A DNA stretch of 64,000 nucleotides from ELB16-189 sp018266435. GTDB lineage: Bacteria; Bacteroidota; Bacteroidia; Cytophagales; Cyclobacteriaceae. How positions within the stretch are numbered: the stretch's first letter is position 1; every line of letters starts with the position of its first letter. Shown in pieces: positions 1 to 9,342 of the stretch. Position numbers and translations under genes: made by a program. The notes beneath the pieces were generated by a model. It did no database searches. It saw nothing but the letters and a program-made list of their open reading frames with translations, and had not been told where the DNA came from. Where the stretch lies: assembly GCA_030123525.1 (NCBI GenBank), contig CP126125.1, forward strand, positions 2,666,001 through 2,730,000, in the 5' to 3' direction.

Positions 1-18
1 CATTAGGTAAATCATCCA

Positions 19-516
19 ATGGATTCAGAACAATTCGGTAAACGATCTAAAGCAAAATCAACCGAGAATAAAAAATTTCTCCAGCAGTTAAAGAGAGTGA
101 ATTGGAAAACAGTTGATGATTTTTTTCACCGTGCTCATGAAGAAGTCTTTGCTGAAACAGATTGCTTGGCTTGTGCCAACTGTTGTAAAACTACCAGCCC
201 TATTTTTTACCCGGTTGATATTGACCGGGCTTCGCAGTTTTTGAAAATGAAGCCGGGAGACTTTGTAAGCAAATACTTAACAATTGATTCTGATGATGAT
301 TATGTGCTGAAAAAATCGCCATGTGTTTTTTTAGGAGCAGATAATTATTGCTCTATCTACGAGGCGCGCCCGAAGGCCTGTCGTGAATACCCGCATACTA
401 ACCGCAAGAAAATGGTACAAATTATGGACTTGACCTATAAAAATACCTTGGTCTGCCCAGCTGTGTTAGAGATGGTAGAACGGATGAAATTGAATAAAGA
501 ATTTATTTTAAAATAG
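19..516 (+). CDS. YkgJ family cysteine cluster protein
   Basis: A 165-residue soluble protein with the conserved cysteine pattern of the YkgJ (UPF0153) family. An early CLACANCC cluster lies near residues 50-57, and a later CVFLGADNYCSIYEARPKACREYP segment spans roughly residues 101-125 (CxxCxxCC, C...C...RPxxCxxYP). Members are thought to bind zinc or an iron-sulfur cluster, but their biochemical role is not established. The length is usual for the family. The ATG at 19 is the first in frame. The next recognisable gene, the urea transporter, is convergent, so this gene probably ends a transcript coming from the left or is single. Confidence 0.85.
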   Translation: MDSEQFGKRSKAKSTENKKFLQQLKRVNWKTVDDFFHRAHEEVFAETDCLACANCCKTTSPIFYPVDIDRASQFLKMKPGDFVSKYLTIDSDDDYVLKKSPCVFLGADNYCSIYEARPKACREYPHTNRKKMVQIMDLTYKNTLVCPAVLEMVERMKLNKEFILK

Positions 517-697
517 GAGATGCATCCGAGGTTGTTCTTATAGGCAAAGCAAGCATAATTATTACACCGCTCTTCTTTTTCGTTTTTCTTCACGAACAAT
601 TTATCAGCAAAGTAGTCTTTGAAACTCTTATGGTTGTAGAAGGTGTGCTCATGCGCGCTGTAAATTTTTTTCAACCGGTTAAGTGTATTGGATCAGC

Positions 698-1579
698 TCA
701 GTTTTTGATAAAAATTTTTTGAATCAGCAGGGTAAGCCAGGTTCCGGCTACGAAAGGAAAAGTAAATACTCCACCGACCTGGCTAAAGAAAGATACACTT
801 ACCAGGAGATTATGGATAGCGACAGTAATTGCCGTGCCGGCCAACACCCAAAGCCAGGAGTTTTTTTTAACCGCGGAAAAAACGATAGCTGTCAACACGG
901 CATTGAAGCCGAACAATCCCATCTGAATTTGTTCGATAGGTTGGCCGTTCATCCATGAAAAAACAGCTCCGGATAAAGATGCTGCTAAGCCATACCCTGC
1001 AGCCACTGGGTTGCTGATGATAACACCAAGAAAAAACAAAATTCCTGAGAATTTATTTTCCTGGAAAATCACTTCCCCAAAACCATTGGTTATAGTAAAA
1101 TATTTATCGTAGGAAGTAGATTCAGGTTTAGTTTGCAATAAGTCAGCGGCAGGAATAGGCAGGTATTTGTGAATAAGAAATACAAAGCCCCAGGTTATGA
1201 CTATAAATGGAAGCGTATAGGCCGGTATTTTTTTAATAATAAAAAAGTGTTGCACGATCGCTGCCAATACTCCGCCAACGATGATTAAAAGCCATAAGAG
1301 TAATGTATGATTAAAAAGGAATGCCAGCCCCGTACCGACTAATGCTGCGCTAAAGCCATACAAGCCGGCATTGATTTCATGTGCCTCATATTTTAATAGT
1401 TGTGCAGTGGCTGTTGCGGCAGCTGTGGCTACAATTGCGGCTACACCATATTGCCAACTGCCAATGAAAATACCGATGAGAAAAAGCAACCCCGTCCACG
1501 GGTTTTCTTGCAGCATAATCTGCCCGATTCCCTTTAATATGTGGTTAACAAAAGGAATTTTTTCTAAGAGTTTATTCAT
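698..1579 (-). CDS. Urea transporter family protein
   Basis: A 293-residue, very hydrophobic inner-membrane protein made of two similar halves. Both begin with a QENPWTGLLFL-like or QENKFSGILFFLG-like segment (near residues 24 and 174), followed by a G-F-x-A-A/V-L motif (YGFSAALVGTGLAF; FGFNAVLTAIVF). This internal duplication and the motifs are those of the UT/SLC14 urea channel family, which carries urea down its gradient. No urease genes are visible nearby, so the physiological substrate is inferred only from the family. The gene is on the minus strand and convergent with the YkgJ gene. Confidence 0.85.
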   Translation of the reverse strand: MNKLLEKIPFVNHILKGIGQIMLQENPWTGLLFLIGIFIGSWQYGVAAIVATAAATATAQLLKYEAHEINAGLYGFSAALVGTGLAFLFNHTLLLWLLIIVGGVLAAIVQHFFIIKKIPAYTLPFIVITWGFVFLIHKYLPIPAADLLQTKPESTSYDKYFTITNGFGEVIFQENKFSGILFFLGVIISNPVAAGYGLAASLSGAVFSWMNGQPIEQIQMGLFGFNAVLTAIVFSAVKKNSWLWVLAGTAITVAIHNLLVSVSFFSQVGGVFTFPFVAGTWLTLLIQKIFIKN

Positions 1580-1880
1580 CTGTGCAATGATTATTTTATT
1601 CTATTCGTTTTGATATTGCAGATAGGTATGAGGATATCATTGAACACGCGCAATTTCATTTAATAGCTATCTTAAAAATACCACCGTCATTATTGCTCTT
1701 TGTTGGAGGTATTCACCCATAGCTACCCGTACCAAACCGGGCAGCTTCCGGCTAGTCTTCGTTTTATCTTGCTTGTCGGTAACCCCTCCGTTCATTTTGT
1801 CTCAGCAATACTAGCAATGTCAAAATCTCTAACGGAGTGAAGCCTGGCATTTTCTCTGCAAAGACATAAATACTGCTTTA
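1580..1880. other. Intergenic region with no clear gene
   Basis: About 300 bp between the aspartokinase gene and the urea transporter gene, both on the minus strand. On the minus strand there is a 42-codon open stretch (1795 to 1667) with no recognisable motif and no clear promoter. No tRNA-like fold or strong terminator hairpin is visible. The region may be a decayed gene or simple spacer. Confidence 0.4.
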
Positions 1881-3137
1881 TCATCCTTTTACCAACACCT
1901 GCAGAGCAGCACGCGAAGATTGTTCTAGAATTACTCCTTTTAAATTACGATACTCATTAAATGTTTGAGGGCTATAGTTTTTTACGGTGATCAGCAATAG
2001 CCCTGTGTTATAGAAAACTTCAAATTTTTTACTGAGCAATTCAATTAGTTTTAATACGCGGTGTTCACGGTAATCCACGCAAAATGAAAACGAGATGGCT
2101 GAGTTCTGCATCACATTTACGTGCATGCCGTTTTGATGTAGCGCCTGAAAGATAGTACCCAAATGGTCTTCGTTAATAAATGTGTAATCGGTTACTTTGC
2201 ATGAGATGAGGCATTGGTCTTCTTTGTGCACAATCAGCGGTGGTAAGTTGGGTACGTGGCAGTCGTGAATTTTGGTGCCCGGCAGCGAAGGATTTATAAA
2301 ACTTTTCACCAGCAACGGAATGTTGCGCATGGCCAATGGCTTTACAGTTTTCGGGTGAATTACCGATGCTCCGTAATAAGTCATCTCGGCTGTTTCTTTG
2401 TAGGGAAGTTCCTCAAAGACAACCGCATCAGCAATACGCTTTGGGTCGGCACTCATCACCCCGGGCACGTCTTTCCAAATCGTGACTGACTCGGCATGGA
2501 GGCAGTACCCTAAAATGGCTGCACTGAAGTCTGACCCTTCGCGGCCCAGAGAAACGGTTTCTCTTTTTTCGTTATGAGCAATGAAGCCTTGTGTAATTAC
2601 TAATTTTTTTAAATGCGGGTATACCGATTTTATTTTTTTTTCGGTTTCACCCCACTGCACTTGCCCTTCGCGAAATGTGCTGTCAGTCAGGATGAGGTTT
2701 CGGGCATCTACCCATTCGGCATCCAATCCGCCTTGCTGAAGAAAATGACAAACGATGGTGGATGACACGAGTTCACCCAGTCCGATTACCTGGTCATAAA
2801 TACAGTCGTACTCTCCCGCAATTGATGCGGTTGGGGTCAACTGATTGAAGAGAGAATGAATGGCTTGATCAATGGTTGTTGTGTTATTGAATAGTTGGCG
2901 GGTGATGTTGAAATGATACTCTTTGAGATGGCTTAATTCGTTGTCAAAATTTTTTCCGGCCTGGCTCAAAGCAATGATTTTTTCCAGTGCATCGGTAGTA
3001 CTACCCATGGCCGAAAGCACCACCCACAAATTTTCTTTGGTATTTTGCTTGATGATCGAAGCTACATTCCGTATGGCGTTTACATCCTTCAGCGAAGCCC
3101 CGCCAAATTTAAAAACCTTCATATTCTTATTATTCAA
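1881..3137 (-). CDS. lysC: Aspartate kinase
   Basis: A 418-residue monofunctional aspartokinase that phosphorylates L-aspartate, the first step towards lysine, threonine, methionine and diaminopimelate. The N-terminal KFGGASL motif (residues 9-15) and the later GREGSDFSAAILG segment (near 197-209) are the ATP/aspartate-binding signatures of the amino acid kinase fold. The C-terminal 120 residues fit paired ACT regulatory domains, so feedback control by an end product is likely. There is no fused homoserine dehydrogenase. It is divergent from fbp across a gap of only 46 bp, so the two promoters must overlap. Confidence 0.93.
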   Translation of the reverse strand: MNNKNMKVFKFGGASLKDVNAIRNVASIIKQNTKENLWVVLSAMGSTTDALEKIIALSQAGKNFDNELSHLKEYHFNITRQLFNNTTTIDQAIHSLFNQLTPTASIAGEYDCIYDQVIGLGELVSSTIVCHFLQQGGLDAEWVDARNLILTDSTFREGQVQWGETEKKIKSVYPHLKKLVITQGFIAHNEKRETVSLGREGSDFSAAILGYCLHAESVTIWKDVPGVMSADPKRIADAVVFEELPYKETAEMTYYGASVIHPKTVKPLAMRNIPLLVKSFINPSLPGTKIHDCHVPNLPPLIVHKEDQCLISCKVTDYTFINEDHLGTIFQALHQNGMHVNVMQNSAISFSFCVDYREHRVLKLIELLSKKFEVFYNTGLLLITVKNYSPQTFNEYRNLKGVILEQSSRAALQVLVKG

Positions 3138-3149
3138 TCGTTTGCAATA

Positions 3150-3157
3150 TATCTTTG
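3150..3157 (+). promoter_or_regulatory. Probable -7 element of fbp
   Basis: TATCTTTG matches the Bacteroidota -7 consensus TAnnTTTG and lies 26 bp before the fbp ATG, so the leader would be about 20 nt. The corresponding -33 site is weak (TTAT at the 19-bp spacing). Confidence 0.5.
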
Positions 3158-3183
3158 CAGCGCGAATTTAAACACTATTATTT

Positions 3184-4164
3184 ATGGAGACCTCACGCAT
3201 TGCCTTGCCTATCGGTACAACGCTCGATCGATTTATCAAAAATAACCAAGACCAGTTTCAATATACCAGCGGTGAACTTTCGCAATTGCTTCGCGATATA
3301 GCGTTAGCTTCAAAGGTAGTGAACCGCGAGATTAACAAAGCAGGATTAATTGATATTATGGGGTCGGCCGGTTCGCAAAATACCGGAGGTGAGCAACAAC
3401 AAAAACTCGATGTGTTGGCAAACATCAGGTTTACCCGGGCACTGACAAAAGGAGGCGAAGCTTGCGCCCTGATTTCTGAAGAAACCGAATCGTATGTTGA
3501 CCTGAATAATAACGGAAAGTATGTGATTGCCATTGACCCGCTGGACGGATCTTCAAACATTGACGTGAATGTTTCCATCGGCACAATCTTTTCGATATAC
3601 CGCAGAAAATCACAAATCGGGCTGCCGATTACCGATCAGGATATTTTGCAGAGGGGAGAGGAGCAAGTGGCTGCCGGCTATATTTTATATGGATCTTCCA
3701 CGATGTTGGTTTACACCACCGGCCATGGCGTAAATGGATTTACCTACGAACCATCGCTGGGAGAATATTTTTTGTCTCATCCTGATATGATCATTCCCGC
3801 TGAGGGCAAAACGTATTCCATTAATGAGGGGCTGGCTAATTCATTTTCTGAAGACGTGAAAAATTACTTACAACATTGCAAAGACAGTCATTACACTGCG
3901 CGTTACATTGGTTCACTTGTGGCTGATTTTCACCGGAATTTGCTGAAAGGCGGAATTTATATTTATCCTGCTACGGCCAAAGATGCCCACGGTAAGTTAC
4001 GCCTGATGTACGAATGTAATGCGCTGGCCTTTATAGCCGAACAGGCCGGAGGCAAAGGCACAGATGGAAAAGAAAGGATTTTATCCATTAAGCCAAAGAG
4101 CCTGCACCAACGCACACCTTTTTATGTTGGATCCTCAAAAATGGTGGAACAGGCAATGAAATAA
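3184..4164 (+). CDS. fbp: Class 1 fructose-1,6-bisphosphatase
   Basis: A 326-residue class I FBPase, the gluconeogenic enzyme that hydrolyses fructose-1,6-bisphosphate to fructose-6-phosphate. The metal-binding signature DPLDGSSNIDVNVSIGTIF (from about residue 119) is intact, and SEE (near 98-100) supplies further metal ligands. The sugar-binding region YIGSLVADFHRNLLKGGIY and the C-terminal CNALAFIAEQAGG segment are also present. The length is typical. It is transcribed divergently from aspartokinase with a short shared upstream region. Confidence 0.95.
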   Translation: METSRIALPIGTTLDRFIKNNQDQFQYTSGELSQLLRDIALASKVVNREINKAGLIDIMGSAGSQNTGGEQQQKLDVLANIRFTRALTKGGEACALISEETESYVDLNNNGKYVIAIDPLDGSSNIDVNVSIGTIFSIYRRKSQIGLPITDQDILQRGEEQVAAGYILYGSSTMLVYTTGHGVNGFTYEPSLGEYFLSHPDMIIPAEGKTYSINEGLANSFSEDVKNYLQHCKDSHYTARYIGSLVADFHRNLLKGGIYIYPATAKDAHGKLRLMYECNALAFIAEQAGGKGTDGKERILSIKPKSLHQRTPFYVGSSKMVEQAMK

Positions 4165-4236
4165 GAAGTGTATTTTTAGTAAGGAATAAAACACCGTCTT
4201 CTGGTGTCTAATGGCTAAACTTTAACCAGCCATATT

Positions 4237-5307
4237 ATGATGAATCAAATCCTTCCTATAAGAATGGTTATAACAGTTATAATTATTCTTGTCAGCATCA
4301 GTTGTTTTGCACAACCCAGGCAGAAAAAAATTTTATTAGCTCTTTCTAAGTCAGAACACGTCATGGCATTCATTGATCCGCATTCATTGAAAATTTTGGC
4401 ACGGGTTCCGGTAGGTCCCGATCCACATGAAGTCGCCACCTCTTCTGATGGTAGAGTAGCATACGTGTCAAACATGGGAGGCGGTCTTCATGAAATGAAT
4501 GTCGTTGACGTAGTGGCGCAAAAAGCATTGCCGAGTATTGATACAAAATATTTTATCGGGTTGCATGGCTTGACATATGTAGGCGGTAAACTTTGGTTTA
4601 CGGCCGAAGGATCAAAAGCAATTGGCAGCATTGATGCTTCCGGGCAAGTGGTGTGGGCAATGGGTACTGGGCAAGACCGCACACACATGATTTATGTTAC
4701 ACCCGATGCCAGTCGGATTTACACCACTAACGTAAATGCCGGTACCGTAAGTATACTGGTTGATACATTGCAGACCATGGGGCCGCCACCCGGCATGAGA
4801 GGCGGGCAAAAATCTCCGAGTGGTAGCTTGCCCCCGGGGCCACCCATGGGCCCGAGAAAAAGTTGGATTCATACTGTGATACCGGTCGAAAAAGGATCGG
4901 AAGGATTTGATGTAACACCCGATGGAAAACAATTGTGGACGGCATCGAGCAATGGAACGATTTCCATTATTGATCCGCTTGCTAAAAAACTGATTACAAA
5001 ATTTGATGCTAAAGTAGAAGGCGCCAACCGACTCAAGTTTACACCCGATGGAAAGTTAGTTATCATCTCCAGTTTGCATACCGGTGATTTGTTTTTCTTT
5101 GATGTGGCCTCGCAAAAAGAAATTAAGAAAATAAATATAGGTCGGGGGGGAGCGGGTGTACTGATTGATACCGATGGTACGCGTGCATTCATTGGTTGCT
5201 CACCAGACGACTATGTGGCAGTAGTAGATATCAAAAAAATGGAATTAGTGAACAAGATATCTCTTGGTACCCCGGATGGGCTGGCTTGGGCGATTGTGAA
5301 GGAGTGA
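4237..5307 (+). CDS. Secreted YVTN-type beta-propeller protein
   Basis: A 356-residue protein with an N-terminal signal peptide (hydrophobic core IRMVITVIIILVSISCFA, cleavage near residue 25). The rest is a repetitive fold with recurring TPDGK/A and SSDGRVAYVSN turns typical of the YVTN/NHL-like beta-propeller family. A Gly/Pro/Met-rich insertion (residues about 180-205) interrupts one blade and is probably a surface loop. The protein is probably periplasmic or exported. No enzymatic residues can be recognised and no T9SS tail is present. It lies about 280 bp before the DUF1501/DUF1800 pair, as often seen for secreted proteins of this kind, but co-function is only inference. Confidence 0.75.
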   Translation: MMNQILPIRMVITVIIILVSISCFAQPRQKKILLALSKSEHVMAFIDPHSLKILARVPVGPDPHEVATSSDGRVAYVSNMGGGLHEMNVVDVVAQKALPSIDTKYFIGLHGLTYVGGKLWFTAEGSKAIGSIDASGQVVWAMGTGQDRTHMIYVTPDASRIYTTNVNAGTVSILVDTLQTMGPPPGMRGGQKSPSGSLPPGPPMGPRKSWIHTVIPVEKGSEGFDVTPDGKQLWTASSNGTISIIDPLAKKLITKFDAKVEGANRLKFTPDGKLVIISSLHTGDLFFFDVASQKEIKKINIGRGGAGVLIDTDGTRAFIGCSPDDYVAVVDIKKMELVNKISLGTPDGLAWAIVKE

Positions 5308-5590
5308 TTGTTGAGACAAAATTCTATATTGATGATATATTAAGTTTATATCATATTTAATACAGAAATAAGAAAGTATTGAGAAATTTGATTTCTGGTA
5401 GACTCACTAGACTAAGTCACTACTCCCAGCAGCAGTATTCGCACTAATGCTAAACATCAAAAACAGATAAGGAGTAAATGAACTCTTAGTTCATCCGAGT
5501 TTGTGATACATAAATTACAAAAAATACAAAATCTATTCGTAAGCGTTTTAAACCTCACACACCCTTATTGGTCTAAGCACAAATTCTTTT

Positions 5591-6841
5591 ATGATCTCTC
5601 GCAGGGCATTTATAAAAGCTGGCGGTCTTGCCATGTTTGGTATTGGGGTGGGCGGAGTGCCGCAGTTTGTGACTCGTGCTGCTTCGTTTAATAAACTTGC
5701 TCGTCCCTATAAAAAAAATAAAATACTGGTCTGTATTTTTCAACGAGGTGCCATGGATGGCTTGATGGCCGTAACCCCCTTTACCGACAACTATTTAAAA
5801 AACGCCCGCCCCAATTTGTTTATGAGTGCCGATAGCAAAGGAGAACTCATTGATTTAGACGGCCGTTTCGGCTTACACCCCGGATTCAAAAATTTTACTC
5901 AACTCTATAAGTCAAAACAATTGGCTATTGTGCATGGTGTAGGCTCACCCAACACCACACGAAGTCATTTTGATGCACAAGATTATATGGAGAGCGGTAC
6001 GCCCTTCAACAAAGGCACACCCAGCGGATGGCTTAACCGTGCCGTGGGTTTACTAGGTCACGAGGGAAGCCCATTTAGGGCCGTAAGCTTGACCAGTAGT
6101 TTGCCCCGTTCGCTATATGGCGATAATCCATCCATTGCCATCAGCAACCTGGCAGATTTTGGGCTGCAACTAAAAGGAGCAAAAACAGCTTACCTCACAG
6201 CCCAAACATTTGAAGAACTTTACGATCAGACCAGCGATGATCTGTTGAAAGAAACAGGTAAGGAGAGTTTTGAAGCGATGAATATGTTGAAAAAAACAGA
6301 TATCAAAAATTATAAGCCGGCAAACAGTGCTGTTTACCCCGGTTCTGCGCTGGGTAATGCGATGAAACAAATAGCTCAACTAATTAAAATGGATGTGGGC
6401 CTGGAAATTGCCTTCGCAGAAAGTGGAGGTTGGGATACCCACTTCAACCAAGGGACGGACAAAGGAATTTTTTCGCGCAATGCCGAAGACTTGAGTAAAA
6501 GCATAACGGCATTTTGGGCCGACCTTGGCTCCATACAAGGCGATGTAACATTGATGACGATGACCGAGTTTGGTCGCACAGTAAGACAAAACGGAACAGG
6601 CGGAACCGATCACGGCAGAGCAAGTTGTTTGTTTATTTTAGGTAACGATGTACAGGGTGGCAAGGTGCATGGATTGATTAACCCACTTGCCGTTGAAAAC
6701 CTGGCCGATGGCCGTGACCTGGAGGTGACGACTGACTTCAGAAGTATTTTTAGCGAAGTGGCCGACAAGCACTTACAGTTGAACGATGATAGACTTTTAT
6801 TTCCGGATTGGAGCGGTTCAAAATTGGGTGTAATGATTTGA
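5591..6841 (+). CDS. DUF1501 domain protein with Tat signal
   Basis: A 416-residue DUF1501 protein. The N-terminus carries a twin-arginine export motif (SRRAFIK, residues 3-9) followed by a hydrophobic stretch, so it is predicted to leave the cytoplasm folded. Family motifs include FQRGAMDGL near residue 52, GVGSPNTTRSHFDAQDYMESG near 117-137, and GWDTHFNQG plus TMTEFGRT further on, which resemble the metal-binding residues of the alkaline phosphatase/sulfatase superfamily. No reaction has been assigned to the family. It is followed after 15 bp by a DUF1800 gene, the standard partner arrangement. Confidence 0.88.
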   Translation: MISRRAFIKAGGLAMFGIGVGGVPQFVTRAASFNKLARPYKKNKILVCIFQRGAMDGLMAVTPFTDNYLKNARPNLFMSADSKGELIDLDGRFGLHPGFKNFTQLYKSKQLAIVHGVGSPNTTRSHFDAQDYMESGTPFNKGTPSGWLNRAVGLLGHEGSPFRAVSLTSSLPRSLYGDNPSIAISNLADFGLQLKGAKTAYLTAQTFEELYDQTSDDLLKETGKESFEAMNMLKKTDIKNYKPANSAVYPGSALGNAMKQIAQLIKMDVGLEIAFAESGGWDTHFNQGTDKGIFSRNAEDLSKSITAFWADLGSIQGDVTLMTMTEFGRTVRQNGTGGTDHGRASCLFILGNDVQGGKVHGLINPLAVENLADGRDLEVTTDFRSIFSEVADKHLQLNDDRLLFPDWSGSKLGVMI

Positions 6842-6856
6842 TCAATTAAATTAAGA

Positions 6857-8794
6857 ATGATGACTCGCCCGCACTTCATTTTCGCTGTTGCATTTTTCGT
6901 ACTTACTTCGTTCAGCCTGAATAAAACAGGTAACTCAAAATTTCCGTATCATCAAGCCGGGCTTACTGAGCGGCAGGCAGCCGCTCACCTGATTAGCCGT
7001 TTTACATTTGGAACCACCCCTCATTTGGTAGACGAAGTAGTAACGATGGGATTAGAAAAATGGTTTGCCGCCCAACTCAATGGAAACGAAGAAGATCAAG
7101 AGGTGAAAAATCGGTTAAAAAACTATGATGCACTTAACTTGAGCAACTCACAAGTACTGATGCAGTTTCCGCGTGGGCCTCAGTTGCGAAAAATGGCTGT
7201 TGCTGATGGTTTCCTTAATAAAGATTCACTGAACAACTTGGATAAACCTTCAATCAAAAAAAAATTGAATGAGTATAAAAACCAAAAAGGCATACGCGAT
7301 GAGCGTGAGTTGTACCGTCAGTTCCTAAGCCAGAAAATCATTCGTGCAGTGTACGGCAAAAACCAACTTCATGAAGTACTGACTGATTTTTGGTTCAACC
7401 ATTTTAACGTGTCTGCAACCAAGAATCAATGTGCTTTATTTATTCCGGCTTATGAAAGAGATGTGATTCGCCCAAATGTAACTGGAGATTTTTTTGATTT
7501 ACTAATAGCCACAGCACAGTCACCGGCAATGCTGCTGTACCTCGATAACGCATCGAGCATGGGAATAGAAGAAAATATTGAAGACACTTCATTGAAACAA
7601 CAACCGCGAACCCGTGTCACCAGAAGGGGAATAATCATTCAACCAATGCCTCGTCAAAGAACCGCTCGTACACCAAAGAAAAAAACATCACAAGGTCTAA
7701 ATGAAAACTACGCCCGAGAAATTATGGAGCTTCATACGCTTGGGGTTGATGGTGGCTACACTCAGCAAGATGTAACCGAAGCGGCCCGCGTGCTTACCGG
7801 CTGGACAGTTTATCCGATGAAAGACGGTAACAATGAAGGAATGAGAAAAAAACTTGATGGAATAGGAGAGAGCAGGTTGGCCAGTCGTGGTTTTGTACAT
7901 AAAGGTGACTTTCTCTTCGTACCCACTCGCCATGATGCCAAAGAGAAAATTGTTTTGGGAAAAATAGTTAAGGCCGGAGGCGGGTACAACGATGGGGTGG
8001 ATTTATTAAAAATGCTGGCGATCCATCCGTCCACTGCTAAGTTTATTTCAAAAAAAATAGCCATTCGTTTTGTGTCCGATAACCCACCTCAATCTTTAAT
8101 CGATAAGTTGGCTGATGCTTTTTTAAGACATCATGGCAACATAAAAAATGTATTGCTCACCTTAGTGCAGGCGCCCGAATTTTGGAGCGCTGAGGCACTG
8201 CGCGCAAAAACCAAATCACCACTTGAATATGCGGTGAGTGCGGTGCGGGCATTGGATGCTGACGTGATCGAACCGATGCCGCTTAACCAATGGATTACTA
8301 AGATGGGGCAGAAACTTTACACGTATGCTGCACCGACAGGGTTTCCTGACCGCGGTCAGTATTGGATCAATACCGGTTCATTGTTAAATCGAATGAATTT
8401 TGGATTGCTCCTGACTGCGAAAAAAATAAAAGGAGTGAATGTTGACTTAGCTGAACTCAACAATCATCATGAGCCCGAAAGTGCTGAAGCAGCTTTGCCT
8501 GTTTATGCTGAGCTGATTTTGCCTGAACGAGATCTGGAGCCGACCCTTAAGCGACTGATGCCGATGGTGACAAGCCGTGATGTGGTTAAGAAAGTGAATG
8601 AAGCGGCTACTCAAAAAACAGGAACAACCATAACTGATAGCCTGGGCAACCGCGACAGTCAGGCAAATGTAAACCGCGAACTCAAAAAGAAGCCTTCAGT
8701 CAGGAGTGACGGATTCAATAAATTTGGAGATAATCCTATGCTCGCTCAGGTAGTTGGGATCATTATCGGATCGCCTGAGTTTCAGCGGAGGTAA
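6857..8794 (+). CDS. DUF1800 domain protein
   Basis: A 645-residue exported protein of the DUF1800 family, with an N-terminal hydrophobic signal (FIFAVAFFVLTSFSL). Family signatures seen are AAHLISRFTFGTTPHLVDEV (about 39-58), LTDFWFNHFNVS, NENYAREIMELHTLGVDGGY and AARVLTGWT in the centre, and TGFPDRGQYW near residue 495. A basic, low-complexity insertion (residues about 245-276, rich in R, K, T and P) splits the domain. The function is unknown. DUF1501 and DUF1800 genes are regularly paired and are translated here with only 15 bp between them, so they probably act together in the envelope. Confidence 0.87.
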   Translation: MMTRPHFIFAVAFFVLTSFSLNKTGNSKFPYHQAGLTERQAAAHLISRFTFGTTPHLVDEVVTMGLEKWFAAQLNGNEEDQEVKNRLKNYDALNLSNSQVLMQFPRGPQLRKMAVADGFLNKDSLNNLDKPSIKKKLNEYKNQKGIRDERELYRQFLSQKIIRAVYGKNQLHEVLTDFWFNHFNVSATKNQCALFIPAYERDVIRPNVTGDFFDLLIATAQSPAMLLYLDNASSMGIEENIEDTSLKQQPRTRVTRRGIIIQPMPRQRTARTPKKKTSQGLNENYAREIMELHTLGVDGGYTQQDVTEAARVLTGWTVYPMKDGNNEGMRKKLDGIGESRLASRGFVHKGDFLFVPTRHDAKEKIVLGKIVKAGGGYNDGVDLLKMLAIHPSTAKFISKKIAIRFVSDNPPQSLIDKLADAFLRHHGNIKNVLLTLVQAPEFWSAEALRAKTKSPLEYAVSAVRALDADVIEPMPLNQWITKMGQKLYTYAAPTGFPDRGQYWINTGSLLNRMNFGLLLTAKKIKGVNVDLAELNNHHEPESAEAALPVYAELILPERDLEPTLKRLMPMVTSRDVVKKVNEAATQKTGTTITDSLGNRDSQANVNRELKKKPSVRSDGFNKFGDNPMLAQVVGIIIGSPEFQRR

Positions 8795-8805
8795 AAAAAA
8801 TAGGT

Positions 8806-9222
8806 TTATTTCTCTTCTTCCTTTTTCACAACTAAAACTTCAGGGGCAACTTTTGCTAAAAGTGCATACCACTTTACTAATTTTTTAATATCAGAAATAT
8901 AGACCCGCTGCTCGTCATATTCAGGCAGAACAGATTTTAAAAACTCGCGAAGTTTAGAAGGATCAGCTTCCGGATCAACCCCAAGGGTATCTCCGTATTT
9001 CTCTTTTATTTTTTTTAGTACATCAGCTAAAGGAACTGAACCTTCTTGGGTGGAAGTATAAATACTGATTTCATTCAGCACCGATACACGATGTTTTACA
9101 CCGGCCACAATTTTTATTTTTGCTTCGTCTATTGATTCGAGCACTACCCCCGATCTTCCTGGTTTCAAAATACGAAACAAACCACCTTTGCCATTGATCG
9201 AAGCAATTTCACTTAACTCCAT
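8806..9222 (-). CDS. DUF5606 domain protein
   Basis: A 138-residue acidic, soluble protein matching the DUF5606 family that is widespread in Bacteroidota. The signatures are the N-terminal ISxxGKxGLFRILKxGRSGVVLESID-type strand pattern, the VSVLNEISIYT segment, and the C-terminal LPEYDEQRVYISDIKKLVKWYALL motif. The role is not established. The gene ends 11 bp from the end of the convergent DUF1800 gene. Confidence 0.85.
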   Translation of the reverse strand: MELSEIASINGKGGLFRILKPGRSGVVLESIDEAKIKIVAGVKHRVSVLNEISIYTSTQEGSVPLADVLKKIKEKYGDTLGVDPEADPSKLREFLKSVLPEYDEQRVYISDIKKLVKWYALLAKVAPEVLVVKKEEEK

Positions 9223-9342
9223 AGTCTGATTTTTTTATTCGTTTAAGCAGCAATATTACAATAATTCAAACATTTGAAATTTATAAAAAATAAAAAGACA
9301 AAGTACCTGTCATAAATTGGCAAACCAATCGGCATGAGTCAA

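Noticed and set aside
435..674. A 79-codon minus-strand frame overlapping the end of the YkgJ gene
   Set aside because: It is partly opposite a conserved gene, has no motif and an uneven composition; more likely chance.
1667..1795. A 42-codon minus-strand frame between aspartokinase and the urea transporter
   Set aside because: No promoter, no recognisable motif, and short enough to arise by chance.
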